Of a stretch of 36,128 bases of DNA, positions 7,522 to 22,023 are shown one piece after another. The stretch's first letter is position 1; every line of letters begins with the position of its first letter. The notes below the pieces were generated by a model, which was not told the DNA's origin, searched no databases, and saw only the letters and a program-made list of their open reading frames with translations. Origin of the DNA: Anaerolineae bacterium (GTDB taxonomy: Bacteria; Chloroflexota; Anaerolineae; JAFGEY01); NCBI GenBank assembly GCA_016929205.1, contig JAFGJF010000281.1, forward strand, positions 1 through 36,128, written 5' to 3'. The translations under genes and the position numbers were made by a program.

Positions 7522-8148
7522 ATGTCACTCAAACATACCCTCTTGGGCCTGTTGGTCCTTCATCCTCGAACGGGTTATGATCTCTACAAGCGTATGGAAC
7601 AGACCACTTTTTTGCTCGAATCGGCCTCACTGCGCCGCATCTATCCCACATTAAAACAAATGAGTGAACAGGAACTGGTCACCTTTGAGATCCAGCCACA
7701 GGAAGGCAAACCTGACCGCAAGGTATACTCGGTGACTGACAAGGGTGAAGCCGAATTCCTGGCCTGGCTGCGCGAACCGCCGGAACAGGACAATTTCAGT
7801 ATGGAACGCCTCTTTGGCAAGTTTTTCTTTTACGGCATATTGGATAATGAGACCATTATCGCACATCTGCAGAGTGCACTCGAACGCCGGAAAAAGATAC
7901 GGAAAAAGATGGATGCGTTCCGTTTTGATCCCCCTGCCGGGCCGTGCCGCCCTATTGTTGACAGCGATCGGGTGATGATGACCTGGGATGCTATGCTCGA
8001 TTACGGCCGCGCCGACCTTGAAACACAGATTCAGTGGCTAAAAGACACCATCAAACATATAGAAGACTCTGCTGAAAAAACTCTTTCGCCGCAAAGTCGC
8101 AAAGAGCGCAAAGAAAACAAAGCATCGTCAATTACTATCAACATCTAA
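7522..8148 (+). CDS. PadR family transcriptional regulator
   Basis: The 208-residue protein has the PadR winged helix at its N terminus (LKHTLLGLLVLHPRTGYDLY, then LRRIYPTLKQMSEQELVTF and KVYSVTDKGEAEFLAWL, residues 3-85) and a helical C-terminal dimerisation domain (LERRKKIRKKMDAF onward). Such regulators are repressors released by small hydrophobic or phenolic ligands. ATG 7522 has GGAG at 7513-7516 and lies after the predicted transcription start. It diverges from the DUF4432 operon and precedes the glycosidase cluster by 85 bases, so it is the best local candidate to control both. The last 20 or so residues are read from a dispersed repeat (8089-8178). Confidence 0.9.
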   Translation: MSLKHTLLGLLVLHPRTGYDLYKRMEQTTFLLESASLRRIYPTLKQMSEQELVTFEIQPQEGKPDRKVYSVTDKGEAEFLAWLREPPEQDNFSMERLFGKFFFYGILDNETIIAHLQSALERRKKIRKKMDAFRFDPPAGPCRPIVDSDRVMMTWDAMLDYGRADLETQIQWLKDTIKHIEDSAEKTLSPQSRKERKENKASSITINI

Positions 8149-8178
8149 GAACTTGGCGTGATCTTGGCGTCTTTGCGG
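8089..8178. repeat. CGCAAAG / CTTTGCG inverted repeat cluster over the padR 3' end
   Basis: CCGCAAAGtCGCAAAGagCGCAAAG (from 8089, broken into 8-base units) is answered by GGCGTCTTTGCGG ending at 8178. This word family recurs in many bacterial genomes as dispersed intergenic repeats. Here its left half encodes the PadR C terminus and its right half lies in the spacer before the GH2 gene. It can fold into a long imperfect hairpin and may weaken read-through. Confidence 0.55.
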
Positions 8179-8209
8179 TTCAAATGACCTTTTTTCAGTA
8201 AAGTCATAG

Positions 8210-10411
<2,202 letters not shown>

Positions 10412-10416
10412 CCTCA

Positions 10417-10451
10417 AAAGCCCCGCCCAACCTTCATCCGGGCGGGGCTTT
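10417..10451 (+). terminator. Intrinsic terminator after the GH2-SCP2 gene
   Basis: AAAGCCCCGCCC (10417-10428) and GGGCGGGGCTTT (10440-10451) form a perfect 12-bp stem with an 11-base loop, 5 bases after the stop codon. The T-run is short, so some read-through into the esterase gene, 50 bases on, is likely. Confidence 0.8.
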
Positions 10452-10501
10452 ATACATATCAGCAAGTGGCAGTGCGATATGCCTTTCAGAAAGGGAGGAT
10501 A

Positions 10502-14490
<3,989 letters not shown>

Positions 14491-14577
14491 AAAACTGGAA
14501 TCGGGATCTGGCGATCCCTGGTGAGCAAATAAAAAGCAGCATCTGGATGAGACTTGATCAAGATAGGGAGGATGCAA

Positions 14578-16224
14578 ATGACCAAGATCGCTTTTATCGG
14601 CGGCGGCAGTGTGCAGTGGACAACCGGCCTGGTCAACGACATGGTGCTCACGCCGGAACTGCGCGGCGCCGATCTTGTGCTGTACGACATTGACAGCAAG
14701 GCGCTCGAAGTGATGACGCCGATCTGCAAGCGCATCGTCAAGCAGATCGACGGCGACCTAACGATCACGGCCACAGTGGATCGCGAGGCAGCGCTGGGCG
14801 ACGCCGATTTTGTGATTTTGTGCGTGGGCATTGGCGGGATCGCGGCCATGCGCAACGATCTGGAAATCCCACAAAAATACGGCGTCTACCAATCAGTTGG
14901 CGATACAGTGGGGCCAGGCGGCCTGGCACGTGGCCTGCGACACGTCCCCTTTGCCGTCGAGATAGCGCACGACATGGAGCGCCTTTGTCCCGAAGCCTGG
15001 CTGCTCAACCTGACCAACCCGATGACGACCATCTGCCGGGGCGTGTGCAAAGATACCACCATCCGCACCATCGGCCTGTGCCACGAGGTGAGCGGTTTGC
15101 AGGGCACGTTGGCCAACCTGTTCGAGGCAAAACCACAAGACATCCTGCTCGGTGTGGGTGGGATCAACCACCTGCCGGTCATCGTTCAGTGCGACATTGT
15201 CGATCACGATGGCGACCATCGCGACGGCGGCCATCAGAATGGCTTAGCCATGCTGCGCGACTGGCTGGCTGAACACGATCCGTTCGAATTTGTCGAACAG
15301 GGCGAGTTGAAGAGCGTTTTTGGCGTCTTTCGCGACCACTATGCCGTTAAACTGTCGCTGTTCAAGGAAACGGGCATCCTGTACGGCGCGGGTGACCGTC
15401 ACGTCGCCGAGTTCCTGCCCGGCTATCTGACCGACGAAACCGAACGCGGCCGGCGTTACGGCGTGCACCTTACCACCGCCGACCACCGCGAACAGATGTA
15501 CCGCGAGCGCCAGGAGAACATCCAGAATTACATCGCGCGCAAGGTGCGTTCGCACGAGCAACTGGCACCGGTCATGGCCGCACTGCTCGGCGGTCCGGCG
15601 GGCGAGTTTGTGGTCAACGTGCCCAACGTCGGCCAGATCGACAACCTGCCACGCGACGCCGTCGTCGAGTGCGTGGCCCACATCGACCGGATGGGCGTGC
15701 ACCCATTGGCCATCGGCGACCTGCCCCCGGCGGCCTATGCCGTCGTCGCCCCACACGTCGCCCGGCAAGAACAGATCGTCGAGACTGTGCTCACCGGGGA
15801 TACATGGTTTGCCAGGGTCGCCCTATCGAGCGATCCACTGATCCGCGATCCCACGACGGTCGCGCCTATGTTCGAGGAATTGATCGCGGCCAACGCGGCA
15901 AGTAAGACCGAGGAAGACAAGCGTCTGGCAGCAAGAGATATCACCACGCTCAAAGCGCGCCTGGCGCGCGTGAACAAGCAGAAAGCCAAGATCGAGCCCC
16001 CAAAAGCAGCAGATGGATTCAGCATAAAAGACAGCACGATCCAGCAACTGCTGGACAATGCTGCTGCCAGGGCGATCCTGGAAAAACACTTTCCGGGCAT
16101 CCTGGACGATGATCGGGTGGCTATGGGAGCCGGTATGACGCTGAAACAAGCGGCTCATTTTGCACCTCAGATCCTGACCGAGGAAAAACTCGAGGCCGTC
16201 GATCAAGATCTGGCAAAACTATAG
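14578..16224 (+). CDS. GH4 family NAD-dependent glycosidase with C-terminal extension
   Basis: GH4 enzymes cleave glycosides by NAD-mediated oxidation at C3 followed by elimination, with Mn2+. This 548-residue member shows the Rossmann start (IAFIGGGSVQWTTGLV), NLTNPMTTICRGV, the metal-site GLCHEVSG with Cys168, and GVGGINHLPV. It could be an alpha-galacturonidase or alpha-glucosidase; the sequence does not decide. It is longer than the usual 430-490 residues because of a linker rich in Lys and a helical end module (about 490-548: LLDNAAARAILEKHFPGIL, MTLKQAAHF). ATG 14578 has AGGGAGG at 14565-14571; ATG 14572 is too close to it. A small hairpin (GGGATC/GATCCC, 14503-14518) lies in the leader. 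The GH1 gene follows after 29 bases. Confidence 0.9.
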   Translation: MTKIAFIGGGSVQWTTGLVNDMVLTPELRGADLVLYDIDSKALEVMTPICKRIVKQIDGDLTITATVDREAALGDADFVILCVGIGGIAAMRNDLEIPQKYGVYQSVGDTVGPGGLARGLRHVPFAVEIAHDMERLCPEAWLLNLTNPMTTICRGVCKDTTIRTIGLCHEVSGLQGTLANLFEAKPQDILLGVGGINHLPVIVQCDIVDHDGDHRDGGHQNGLAMLRDWLAEHDPFEFVEQGELKSVFGVFRDHYAVKLSLFKETGILYGAGDRHVAEFLPGYLTDETERGRRYGVHLTTADHREQMYRERQENIQNYIARKVRSHEQLAPVMAALLGGPAGEFVVNVPNVGQIDNLPRDAVVECVAHIDRMGVHPLAIGDLPPAAYAVVAPHVARQEQIVETVLTGDTWFARVALSSDPLIRDPTTVAPMFEELIAANAASKTEEDKRLAARDITTLKARLARVNKQKAKIEPPKAADGFSIKDSTIQQLLDNAAARAILEKHFPGILDDDRVAMGAGMTLKQAAHFAPQILTEEKLEAVDQDLAKL

Positions 16225-16253
16225 TCGGATAATGCCAAAGGAGAAATCGCACC

Positions 16254-17501
16254 ATGGAGACCATTTTCCCAAAGGGGTTTTTGTGGGGTACGGCCACCGC
16301 CGCTCACCAGGTCGAAGGCAACAACATCAACAGCGACCTGTGGCTGTTGGAGCATTTGCCCAACAGTTTTTTCGCCGAACCGTCCGGCGATGCCATCGAC
16401 CACTATCATCGTTATCCCGAAGATATTGCCTTAATCGCCGACCTCGGCTTTAACAGCTACCGCTTTTCAATCGAATGGGCACGCGTCGAACCAGAGGATG
16501 GCATCTTTTCCGGTGCCATCCTCGATCATTACAAACGTATGCTGGAACAGTGCCACGTACAAGGTCTCAAGCCGGTCATCACTTTTCACCACTTTACCTC
16601 ACCCCGTTGGCTCGTTTCACAAGGCGGTTGGCTCAATGCCGACACGGCTGAAAAGTTCGCACGTTACTGCGCCAAAGCAACGCATCACTTTGGCGACCTG
16701 GTCGAGGCAGTGTGTACGATCAACGAGGTCAATGTCCCCACGATGGTGCGGCTGATGTGGCTGTCCAACCGGCAAGGACAAGACCAACAGGGGGCCCCGG
16801 TGCAGACCATGTCTCAGGCTTTTGGCGTGACGCCGGACCGACTGGGACCGTTCCTGTTTTCCGCATCGGAGCAAGGCCGAGACGTGATCGTGTCTGCCCA
16901 CAAGCAGGCAGCCCAGGCGATCAAAGCCGAACAGAGTGACCTGCCCGTGGGGCTGACCATCGCGATGCAAGATATGCAAGCCGTCGAGGGGGGCGAAACG
17001 ATACGCGATGGCATTCGCCGGGAGCTCCAGGACGCGTTCCTGGACGCCACGCAGCAAGACGATTTCGTCGGCGTGCAAACCTACAGCCGTGAGCGTTTTG
17101 GCCCGGAAGGGCGGCTGCCGCCAGAAAAAGGCGTCGAGCTGACGCAGATGGACTATGAATTCTGGCCGGAAGCGCTGGAGGCGACGATCCGGTATGCGAT
17201 CGCCAAGACCGGCCGCCCAGTCATCGTTACCGAGAACGGCATCGGCACTGATGATGACACCAGGCGCGTCGAATACTATCGCCGAGCGCTGCAAGGTCTC
17301 GCCAACTGTTTGAACGACGGCCTCGACGTACGGGGCTATTTTGCCTGGTCGGCGTTCGACAACTTTGAATGGATGATGGGCTATGCGAAGACGTTTGGGC
17401 TGATTGCCGTGGATCGCGAGTCACAAAAGCGAAGCGTCAAACCCAGCGGCTGGTGGTTGGGCGCAATTGCCCAAAGCAATCGATTCGATCCCGACGCATA
17501 A
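16254..17501 (+). CDS. GH1 beta-glucosidase/beta-glycosidase
   Basis: The 415-residue protein begins with the GH1 signature FPKGFLWGTATAAHQVEGNN, has YRFSIEWARVEPEDG, the acid/base Glu158 in TINEVN (Val where most have Pro), the nucleophile Glu327 in VTENGIGTDDD and the C-terminal YFAWSAFDNFEWMMGY. It should hydrolyse terminal beta-glucosides or related beta-glycosides by a retaining mechanism in the cytoplasm. It is slightly shorter than the usual 440-480 residues. AAAGGAG precedes ATG 16254. It is followed by the GH78 gene after only 19 bases, so GH4-GH1-GH78 form one tight unit. Confidence 0.95.
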   Translation: METIFPKGFLWGTATAAHQVEGNNINSDLWLLEHLPNSFFAEPSGDAIDHYHRYPEDIALIADLGFNSYRFSIEWARVEPEDGIFSGAILDHYKRMLEQCHVQGLKPVITFHHFTSPRWLVSQGGWLNADTAEKFARYCAKATHHFGDLVEAVCTINEVNVPTMVRLMWLSNRQGQDQQGAPVQTMSQAFGVTPDRLGPFLFSASEQGRDVIVSAHKQAAQAIKAEQSDLPVGLTIAMQDMQAVEGGETIRDGIRRELQDAFLDATQQDDFVGVQTYSRERFGPEGRLPPEKGVELTQMDYEFWPEALEATIRYAIAKTGRPVIVTENGIGTDDDTRRVEYYRRALQGLANCLNDGLDVRGYFAWSAFDNFEWMMGYAKTFGLIAVDRESQKRSVKPSGWWLGAIAQSNRFDPDA

Positions 17502-17520
17502 TGGAATCAAAGGAGAAACC

Positions 17521-20310
17521 ATGTCGACAATGATGGTCCACAATCTACGCTGCGAGTACAAGGTCAACCCCTTGGGCCTTGACGTACGACACCCACGGCT
17601 GAGCTGGCAACTCGCATCGACACGGCGCGGCGCAAAACAAACAGCGTATCACATCCAGGTGGCGCCTACCGAGATCGATCTGGAAAAGGCGCAGAATTTG
17701 CTGTGGGATTCGGGCAAGGTCGGATCCGCACACTCACTGCATATTGCGTATGCCGGCCTCGATCTTGCGTCGGCGCAGCGATGCTATTGGCGGGTCATGG
17801 CCTGGGACGGCGACGACGAGCCGACAGCGTGGAGCAGCCCGGCGTGGTGGGAGATGGGACTGCTCGGCGCACAGGATTGGCAGGCCCGGTGGATCGAACC
17901 GGACTGGGAGGAGGATCCCAAAGCATTTAACCCTTGCCCACACCTGCGACGCGCGTTTTCGCTATCCGGCAAAATCGCTTTTGCCCGGGTCTACATCACC
18001 AGCCACGGTCTGTACGAACTGACCCTAAACGGCCAAGCGGCAACCGAAGACGTTTTTACGCCGGGCTTTACGGCCTATGAAAAGCGGCTGCAATACCAGG
18101 TCTACGACGTGACCCCACTGCTGGACAGCGGTGAAAACGTCATCGGCGTCATTCTCGGCGACGGCTGGTGGCGAGGCAAGGTCGGCGTGGCCTCGGTGCG
18201 CAACGCTTACGGGACCCGACTGGCGCTGCTGGCCCAACTGCACGTCATCTACGAGGACGGTTCCGATCAGTGGGTGCTCTCGGACGATGAGTGGAAAGCC
18301 GCCGCCGGCCCGATCCTCAAATCGGATATGAAGGATGGAGAGGTCTACGATGCCAGGCTCGAGATGCCAGGGTGGGACGCGCCGGGATTCAACGACAGCG
18401 CGTGGCAGGGAGTGCAAATCGCCGACTATGGGTTCAACAACCTGGTCGCCTCAAACAGCGTGCCGGTACGCCGCAAAGAAGAGATAACGCCCATCGAGAT
18501 CATTCACACTCCTGCTGGAGAGACGGTGGTCGATCTGGGGCAGAATCTGGCCGGGCGGGTGCGACTGCGCGTCAGCGGTCCGGCGGGCACGACGATCACC
18601 CTGCGGCATGGCGAGGCGCTCGACGAACACGGCAATTTCACTATGAAAAACCTCGACTTTATGAACAACCGGCTGCTGCAGCAGGTCACCTACACGCTCA
18701 AAGGAGAGGACGAGGAAATCTATGAACCGCGTTTCACCTTTCATGGCTTTCGCTACGTCAAGGTCGAAGGATTTCCTGGCGAACCGAGCGTAGAGCATTT
18801 CACCGGCATGGCCATCTATTCGGATATGACGCCCACCGGGAGTTTCACCTGTTCCAATCCGATGATCAATCAACTTCAACACAACATCACCTGGAGCCAA
18901 AAAAGTAACTTTTTGGATATTCCCACCGACTGCCCGCAGCGCGAGCGGGCCGGCTGGACCGGCGACGCGCAGATTTTCGTGCGCACGGGGTCTTTTATCA
19001 TGGACACGGCGACCTTTTTCACCAAGTGGCTCCAGGATTTGGCCGCCGAGCAGCGCCGGGATGGTTTGGTGACCAACCTGGTGCCGAACGCCTTTTCACA
19101 GGCCGGCGGGTTCTTTGCCCGGCTGGAAGGGTCGGCCGGCTGGGGCGATGCGGCGGTGATCGTGCCCTGGACGCTGTATCAATGTTATGGCGACACGCGC
19201 ATCCTGGAACAGCAGTATGCCAGCGCCAAAGGGTGGGTCGATTACATGGCCGGCCGGGCCAGGGAAAGCCACTGGGCCAGGAAACTGGAGCCTTCTTTTT
19301 GGCTGAACAAGGCCAGGCGCGAACACCAGCCCTACATCTGGGATACGAACTATCACTGGGGCGAGTGGCTGGAGCCGGGAACAGGCCAGGCAGCGCTGGC
19401 CGGAGGCGTACTCGCCCGGCTGGTTTTTGGCGCGCCATCCGTGGCGACGGCCTACCTGGCCTATTCCAGCGGGCGGCTGGCCGAGATGGCCCGGGTGCTG
19501 GGAAAAGACAAAGATGCTGAACACTACCAGACCTTGTCAGACAAGGTCAAAGCCGCTTACGTGGCCGAGTTTGTCCGTCCCGATGGGCGGATCAAACCGG
19601 ACAAACAGGCCTCCTACGTGCGCGCGCTGGCTTTTGACCTGCTGCCCGAAGCACTGCGTCCCAAAGCGGCACAGCGGCTGGTTGAGCTGGTACGCAAGAA
19701 TGGCACACACCTCGGCACCGGGTTTCTGTCGACCCCATTTCTCTGTCACGTACTCGGCGAGGCCGGCTACCCGGACGTGGCCTATGACCTGCTCAACCAG
19801 CAAACCATTCCCTCCTGGCTCTATCCGATCACCAAGGGAGCGACGACGATCTGGGAAAGCTGGGACGGGATCAAGCCGGACGGCTCGGTCTTTGGTTCGC
19901 TGAACCATTACTCTTATGGTGCCGTGGGAAGCTGGCTCTACCAGGTCGTCGCCGGGATCGAGATCGATCCGGCGCAGCCCGGCTACAAGCACTTTTTCAT
20001 CCAGCCGAACCCCGGCGGCGGACTCACCTTTGCCCGGGCAACCTACGACTCGATGTATGGCCCAATCTCGTCTTTCTGGCAGCTCGTCGACAACGGGCTG
20101 CGAGTGGTGATCGATGTGCCGCCCAACACGACGGCAACGGTTCGTTTGCCCAAGGCCGCGTTGGGTCAGATCACCGAAAGCGGCCAACCGCTGGAGGAGG
20201 GCGACGGCATTCACAACTTGGGCCAGAACAAACAGACCGTATGGGTCGACGTTGGGGCAGGACATTACGAGTTTTTTTACCCGTTTTCAAAAGCAGGTCC
20301 TTTTGCGTAA
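17521..20310 (+). CDS. GH78 alpha-L-rhamnosidase
   Basis: The 929-residue protein shows the GH78 order: an N-terminal fibronectin-like domain (LRCEYKVNPLGLDVRHPRL), the rhamnose-binding-like domains (YITSHGLYELTLNGQ, GEVYDARLEMPGWD, VVDLGQNLAGRVRLR), then the (alpha/alpha)6 barrel with DIPTDCPQRERAGWTGDAQ (Asp470 region), YHWGEWLEPG (Glu615) and WESWDGI, and a C-terminal beta-sandwich. Acidic residues in these motifs carry the inverting hydrolysis of terminal alpha-L-rhamnosides, common on flavonoids, saponins, rhamnolipids and pectin. No signal peptide is seen. ATG 17521 has AAAGGAG at good spacing and is preferred over an earlier in-frame ATG inside the GH1 gene. Confidence 0.96.
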   Translation: MSTMMVHNLRCEYKVNPLGLDVRHPRLSWQLASTRRGAKQTAYHIQVAPTEIDLEKAQNLLWDSGKVGSAHSLHIAYAGLDLASAQRCYWRVMAWDGDDEPTAWSSPAWWEMGLLGAQDWQARWIEPDWEEDPKAFNPCPHLRRAFSLSGKIAFARVYITSHGLYELTLNGQAATEDVFTPGFTAYEKRLQYQVYDVTPLLDSGENVIGVILGDGWWRGKVGVASVRNAYGTRLALLAQLHVIYEDGSDQWVLSDDEWKAAAGPILKSDMKDGEVYDARLEMPGWDAPGFNDSAWQGVQIADYGFNNLVASNSVPVRRKEEITPIEIIHTPAGETVVDLGQNLAGRVRLRVSGPAGTTITLRHGEALDEHGNFTMKNLDFMNNRLLQQVTYTLKGEDEEIYEPRFTFHGFRYVKVEGFPGEPSVEHFTGMAIYSDMTPTGSFTCSNPMINQLQHNITWSQKSNFLDIPTDCPQRERAGWTGDAQIFVRTGSFIMDTATFFTKWLQDLAAEQRRDGLVTNLVPNAFSQAGGFFARLEGSAGWGDAAVIVPWTLYQCYGDTRILEQQYASAKGWVDYMAGRARESHWARKLEPSFWLNKARREHQPYIWDTNYHWGEWLEPGTGQAALAGGVLARLVFGAPSVATAYLAYSSGRLAEMARVLGKDKDAEHYQTLSDKVKAAYVAEFVRPDGRIKPDKQASYVRALAFDLLPEALRPKAAQRLVELVRKNGTHLGTGFLSTPFLCHVLGEAGYPDVAYDLLNQQTIPSWLYPITKGATTIWESWDGIKPDGSVFGSLNHYSYGAVGSWLYQVVAGIEIDPAQPGYKHFFIQPNPGGGLTFARATYDSMYGPISSFWQLVDNGLRVVIDVPPNTTATVRLPKAALGQITESGQPLEEGDGIHNLGQNKQTVWVDVGAGHYEFFYPFSKAGPFA

Positions 20311-20316
20311 CAACAC

Positions 20317-20345
20317 TTGAGAATAAAAGCAGCACACTTTGTATT
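20317..20345 (+). promoter_or_regulatory. Possible promoter of the SCP2-esterase gene
   Basis: TTGAGA (20317-20322) and TGTATT (20340-20345) are 17 bases apart in the 65-base gap after the GH78 gene. The match is moderate. It could give the last gene extra expression in addition to read-through from the GH unit. Confidence 0.4.
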
Positions 20346-20375
20346 CTACTAATGCATCTTTGAGGAGAAATCATC

Positions 20376-21878
20376 ATGGCCGACACATTTTTTACCTTTA
20401 TGTCCGACCTTGCCGTGCGGCTCAGCGGCAGACTGGCCGGCAAGAGCTTTACCCTCAAATTCGACCTGGCCGGCGACGGCGTCTATCGACTGGTTGTAAA
20501 CGAGGGCAAATGCGCCGTTGACCGAGAGGATGGCGAGGCAACAGTCACGGTCAAGATGCAAAACGCCCAGGATGCCATCGCTTTGCTGAGCGGGACGCTG
20601 AATCCCCAGCAAGCGGAGGAACAGGGCCGACTCGTCATCAAAGGCTACCGGGGCGGACTGATCGACGTCTTGCTCGGCGGCACGCTGACCGACGAGGCGC
20701 TCGTCCCGGCCTACACGCTGCCCGACCTGCTCACCTGCCTCGATGGGACCGAGGTCGCCGATGCCAGGACCTGGATCGAAAAACGCCGCCCAGAAGTGAT
20801 GGCATTATTCCAGGAGCACGTCTATGGCAAGTCACCCGGCCGGCCTGAGGCAATGTCCTGGGAGCTGTTCGATCTGGACGCGGCGGCCCTGGGCGGCAAG
20901 GCCACGCGCAAACAGGTCACGGTCACTTTTTCAGCAGACAAAAGCGGCCCGCAGATGGATATCCTGATCTATCTGCCCAACAACCGCGCCGGGCCTGCGC
21001 CGCTCTTTGTCGGTCTGAATTTCGGGGGCAATCACACCGTCCATGTCGACCCGGCGATCAAGATCGCCACCTCGTGGATACCCAACTGGGACCGGACAGA
21101 CGCATCGGATCACCGTGCCACCGAGTCGTCACGCGGGGTTAGCGCCAGCCGCTGGCCGGTGGAACGGATCCTGGCGCGCGGCTACGGCCTGGCGACGATC
21201 TACTGCGGCGACATCGATCCCGATTTCGACGATGGTTTTGAAAACGGCGTGCACGCTCTGTTTCCCAAACCCGCGGCCGACGAATGGGGCACGATCGGGG
21301 CCTGGGCGTGGGGACTGAGCCGCGCGTTGGACACTTTTGAAACGGACGACGACATCGACCACGCACACGTTGCGGTGATCGGCCACTCGCGCCTGGGCAA
21401 GACGGCGCTGTGGGCCGGCGCGCAGGATGAGCGGTTTGCCCTCGTCATATCCAACGACTCGGGCTGCGGCGGAGCAGCGCTGTCGCGGCGGCGCTTTGGC
21501 GAGACGGTGGCGCGGATCAATACCACCTTTCCCCATTGGTTCTGCAGCCATTTCCGCCGCTACAACGGCCTTGAAGAGGACCTGCCGGTCGACCAGCACA
21601 TGCTCATTGCCCTGGCCGCGCCGCGCCCGATCTACGTGGCCAGCGCGCAAGAGGATGCCTGGTCCGACCCGCGCGGCGAGTTTTTGTCGGCCAAACACGC
21701 CTCGCCAGCCTACGCGCTTTTTGGCCTGCCCGGGCTGCCCGCCGTCGAGATGCCCGGCTTGAACACACCATCAACGGGCACAATCGGTTACCACATCCGC
21801 TCCGGCGGACACGACGTGACTGACTATGACTGGGACCAGTATATGAACTTTGCTGACAAGCATTTCATGCAGGATTAA
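20376..21878 (+). CDS. SCP2 domain fused to a CE15-like glucuronoyl esterase
   Basis: Residues 1-105 form an SCP2-like domain ([41 protein letters not shown]) closely similar to the C-terminal domain of the GH2 protein at 8234. Residues about 110-500 match CE15: Trp-rich [49 protein letters not shown], the nucleophile motif [11 protein letters not shown] (Ser338), [14 protein letters not shown], and [10 protein letters not shown] with His479. CE15 enzymes cleave esters between glucuronic acid and alcohols. Known members are mostly secreted; this one lacks a signal peptide and should be cytoplasmic. GAGGAGA precedes ATG 20376. It ends the glycosidase cluster, and a perfect hairpin (21971-22003) follows. 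Confidence 0.88.
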   Translation: MADTFFTFMSDLAVRLSGRLAGKSFTLKFDLAGDGVYRLVVNEGKCAVDREDGEATVTVKMQNAQDAIALLSGTLNPQQAEEQGRLVIKGYRGGLIDVLLGGTLTDEALVPAYTLPDLLTCLDGTEVADARTWIEKRRPEVMALFQEHVYGKSPGRPEAMSWELFDLDAAALGGKATRKQVTVTFSADKSGPQMDILIYLPNNRAGPAPLFVGLNFGGNHTVHVDPAIKIATSWIPNWDRTDASDHRATESSRGVSASRWPVERILARGYGLATIYCGDIDPDFDDGFENGVHALFPKPAADEWGTIGAWAWGLSRALDTFETDDDIDHAHVAVIGHSRLGKTALWAGAQDERFALVISNDSGCGGAALSRRRFGETVARINTTFPHWFCSHFRRYNGLEEDLPVDQHMLIALAAPRPIYVASAQEDAWSDPRGEFLSAKHASPAYALFGLPGLPAVEMPGLNTPSTGTIGYHIRSGGHDVTDYDWDQYMNFADKHFMQD

Positions 21879-21970
21879 CCAAGATTGCGGGTGGCGGTGC
21901 AGTTCACGGCAGAACATCCGACAGGATTATCAAGATTACAAAATGGATTATCTTTGGATGTTTAAGACAA

Positions 21971-22003
21971 AGAAACCTGGTTTTTGGCAAAAACCAGGTT
22001 TCT
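21971..22003. terminator. Perfect palindrome between convergent genes, probable terminator
   Basis: AGAAACCTGGTTTTT (21971-21985) and AAAAACCAGGTTTCT (21989-22003) pair over 15 bp with a GGC loop. It lies between the SCP2-esterase stop and the radical SAM stop. A related palindrome, AGAAACCGGGTTG/CAACCCGGTTTCT, sits at 32527-32557, so it also belongs to a dispersed repeat family. Confidence 0.65.
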
Positions 22004-22023
22004 CATCAGGACCAGAACCTTTG

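Noticed and set aside
6131..7654. 507-codon plus-strand frame across the DUF4432 region
   Set aside because: It covers the antisense of a recognised gene, crosses the divergent promoters and shows no family motif.
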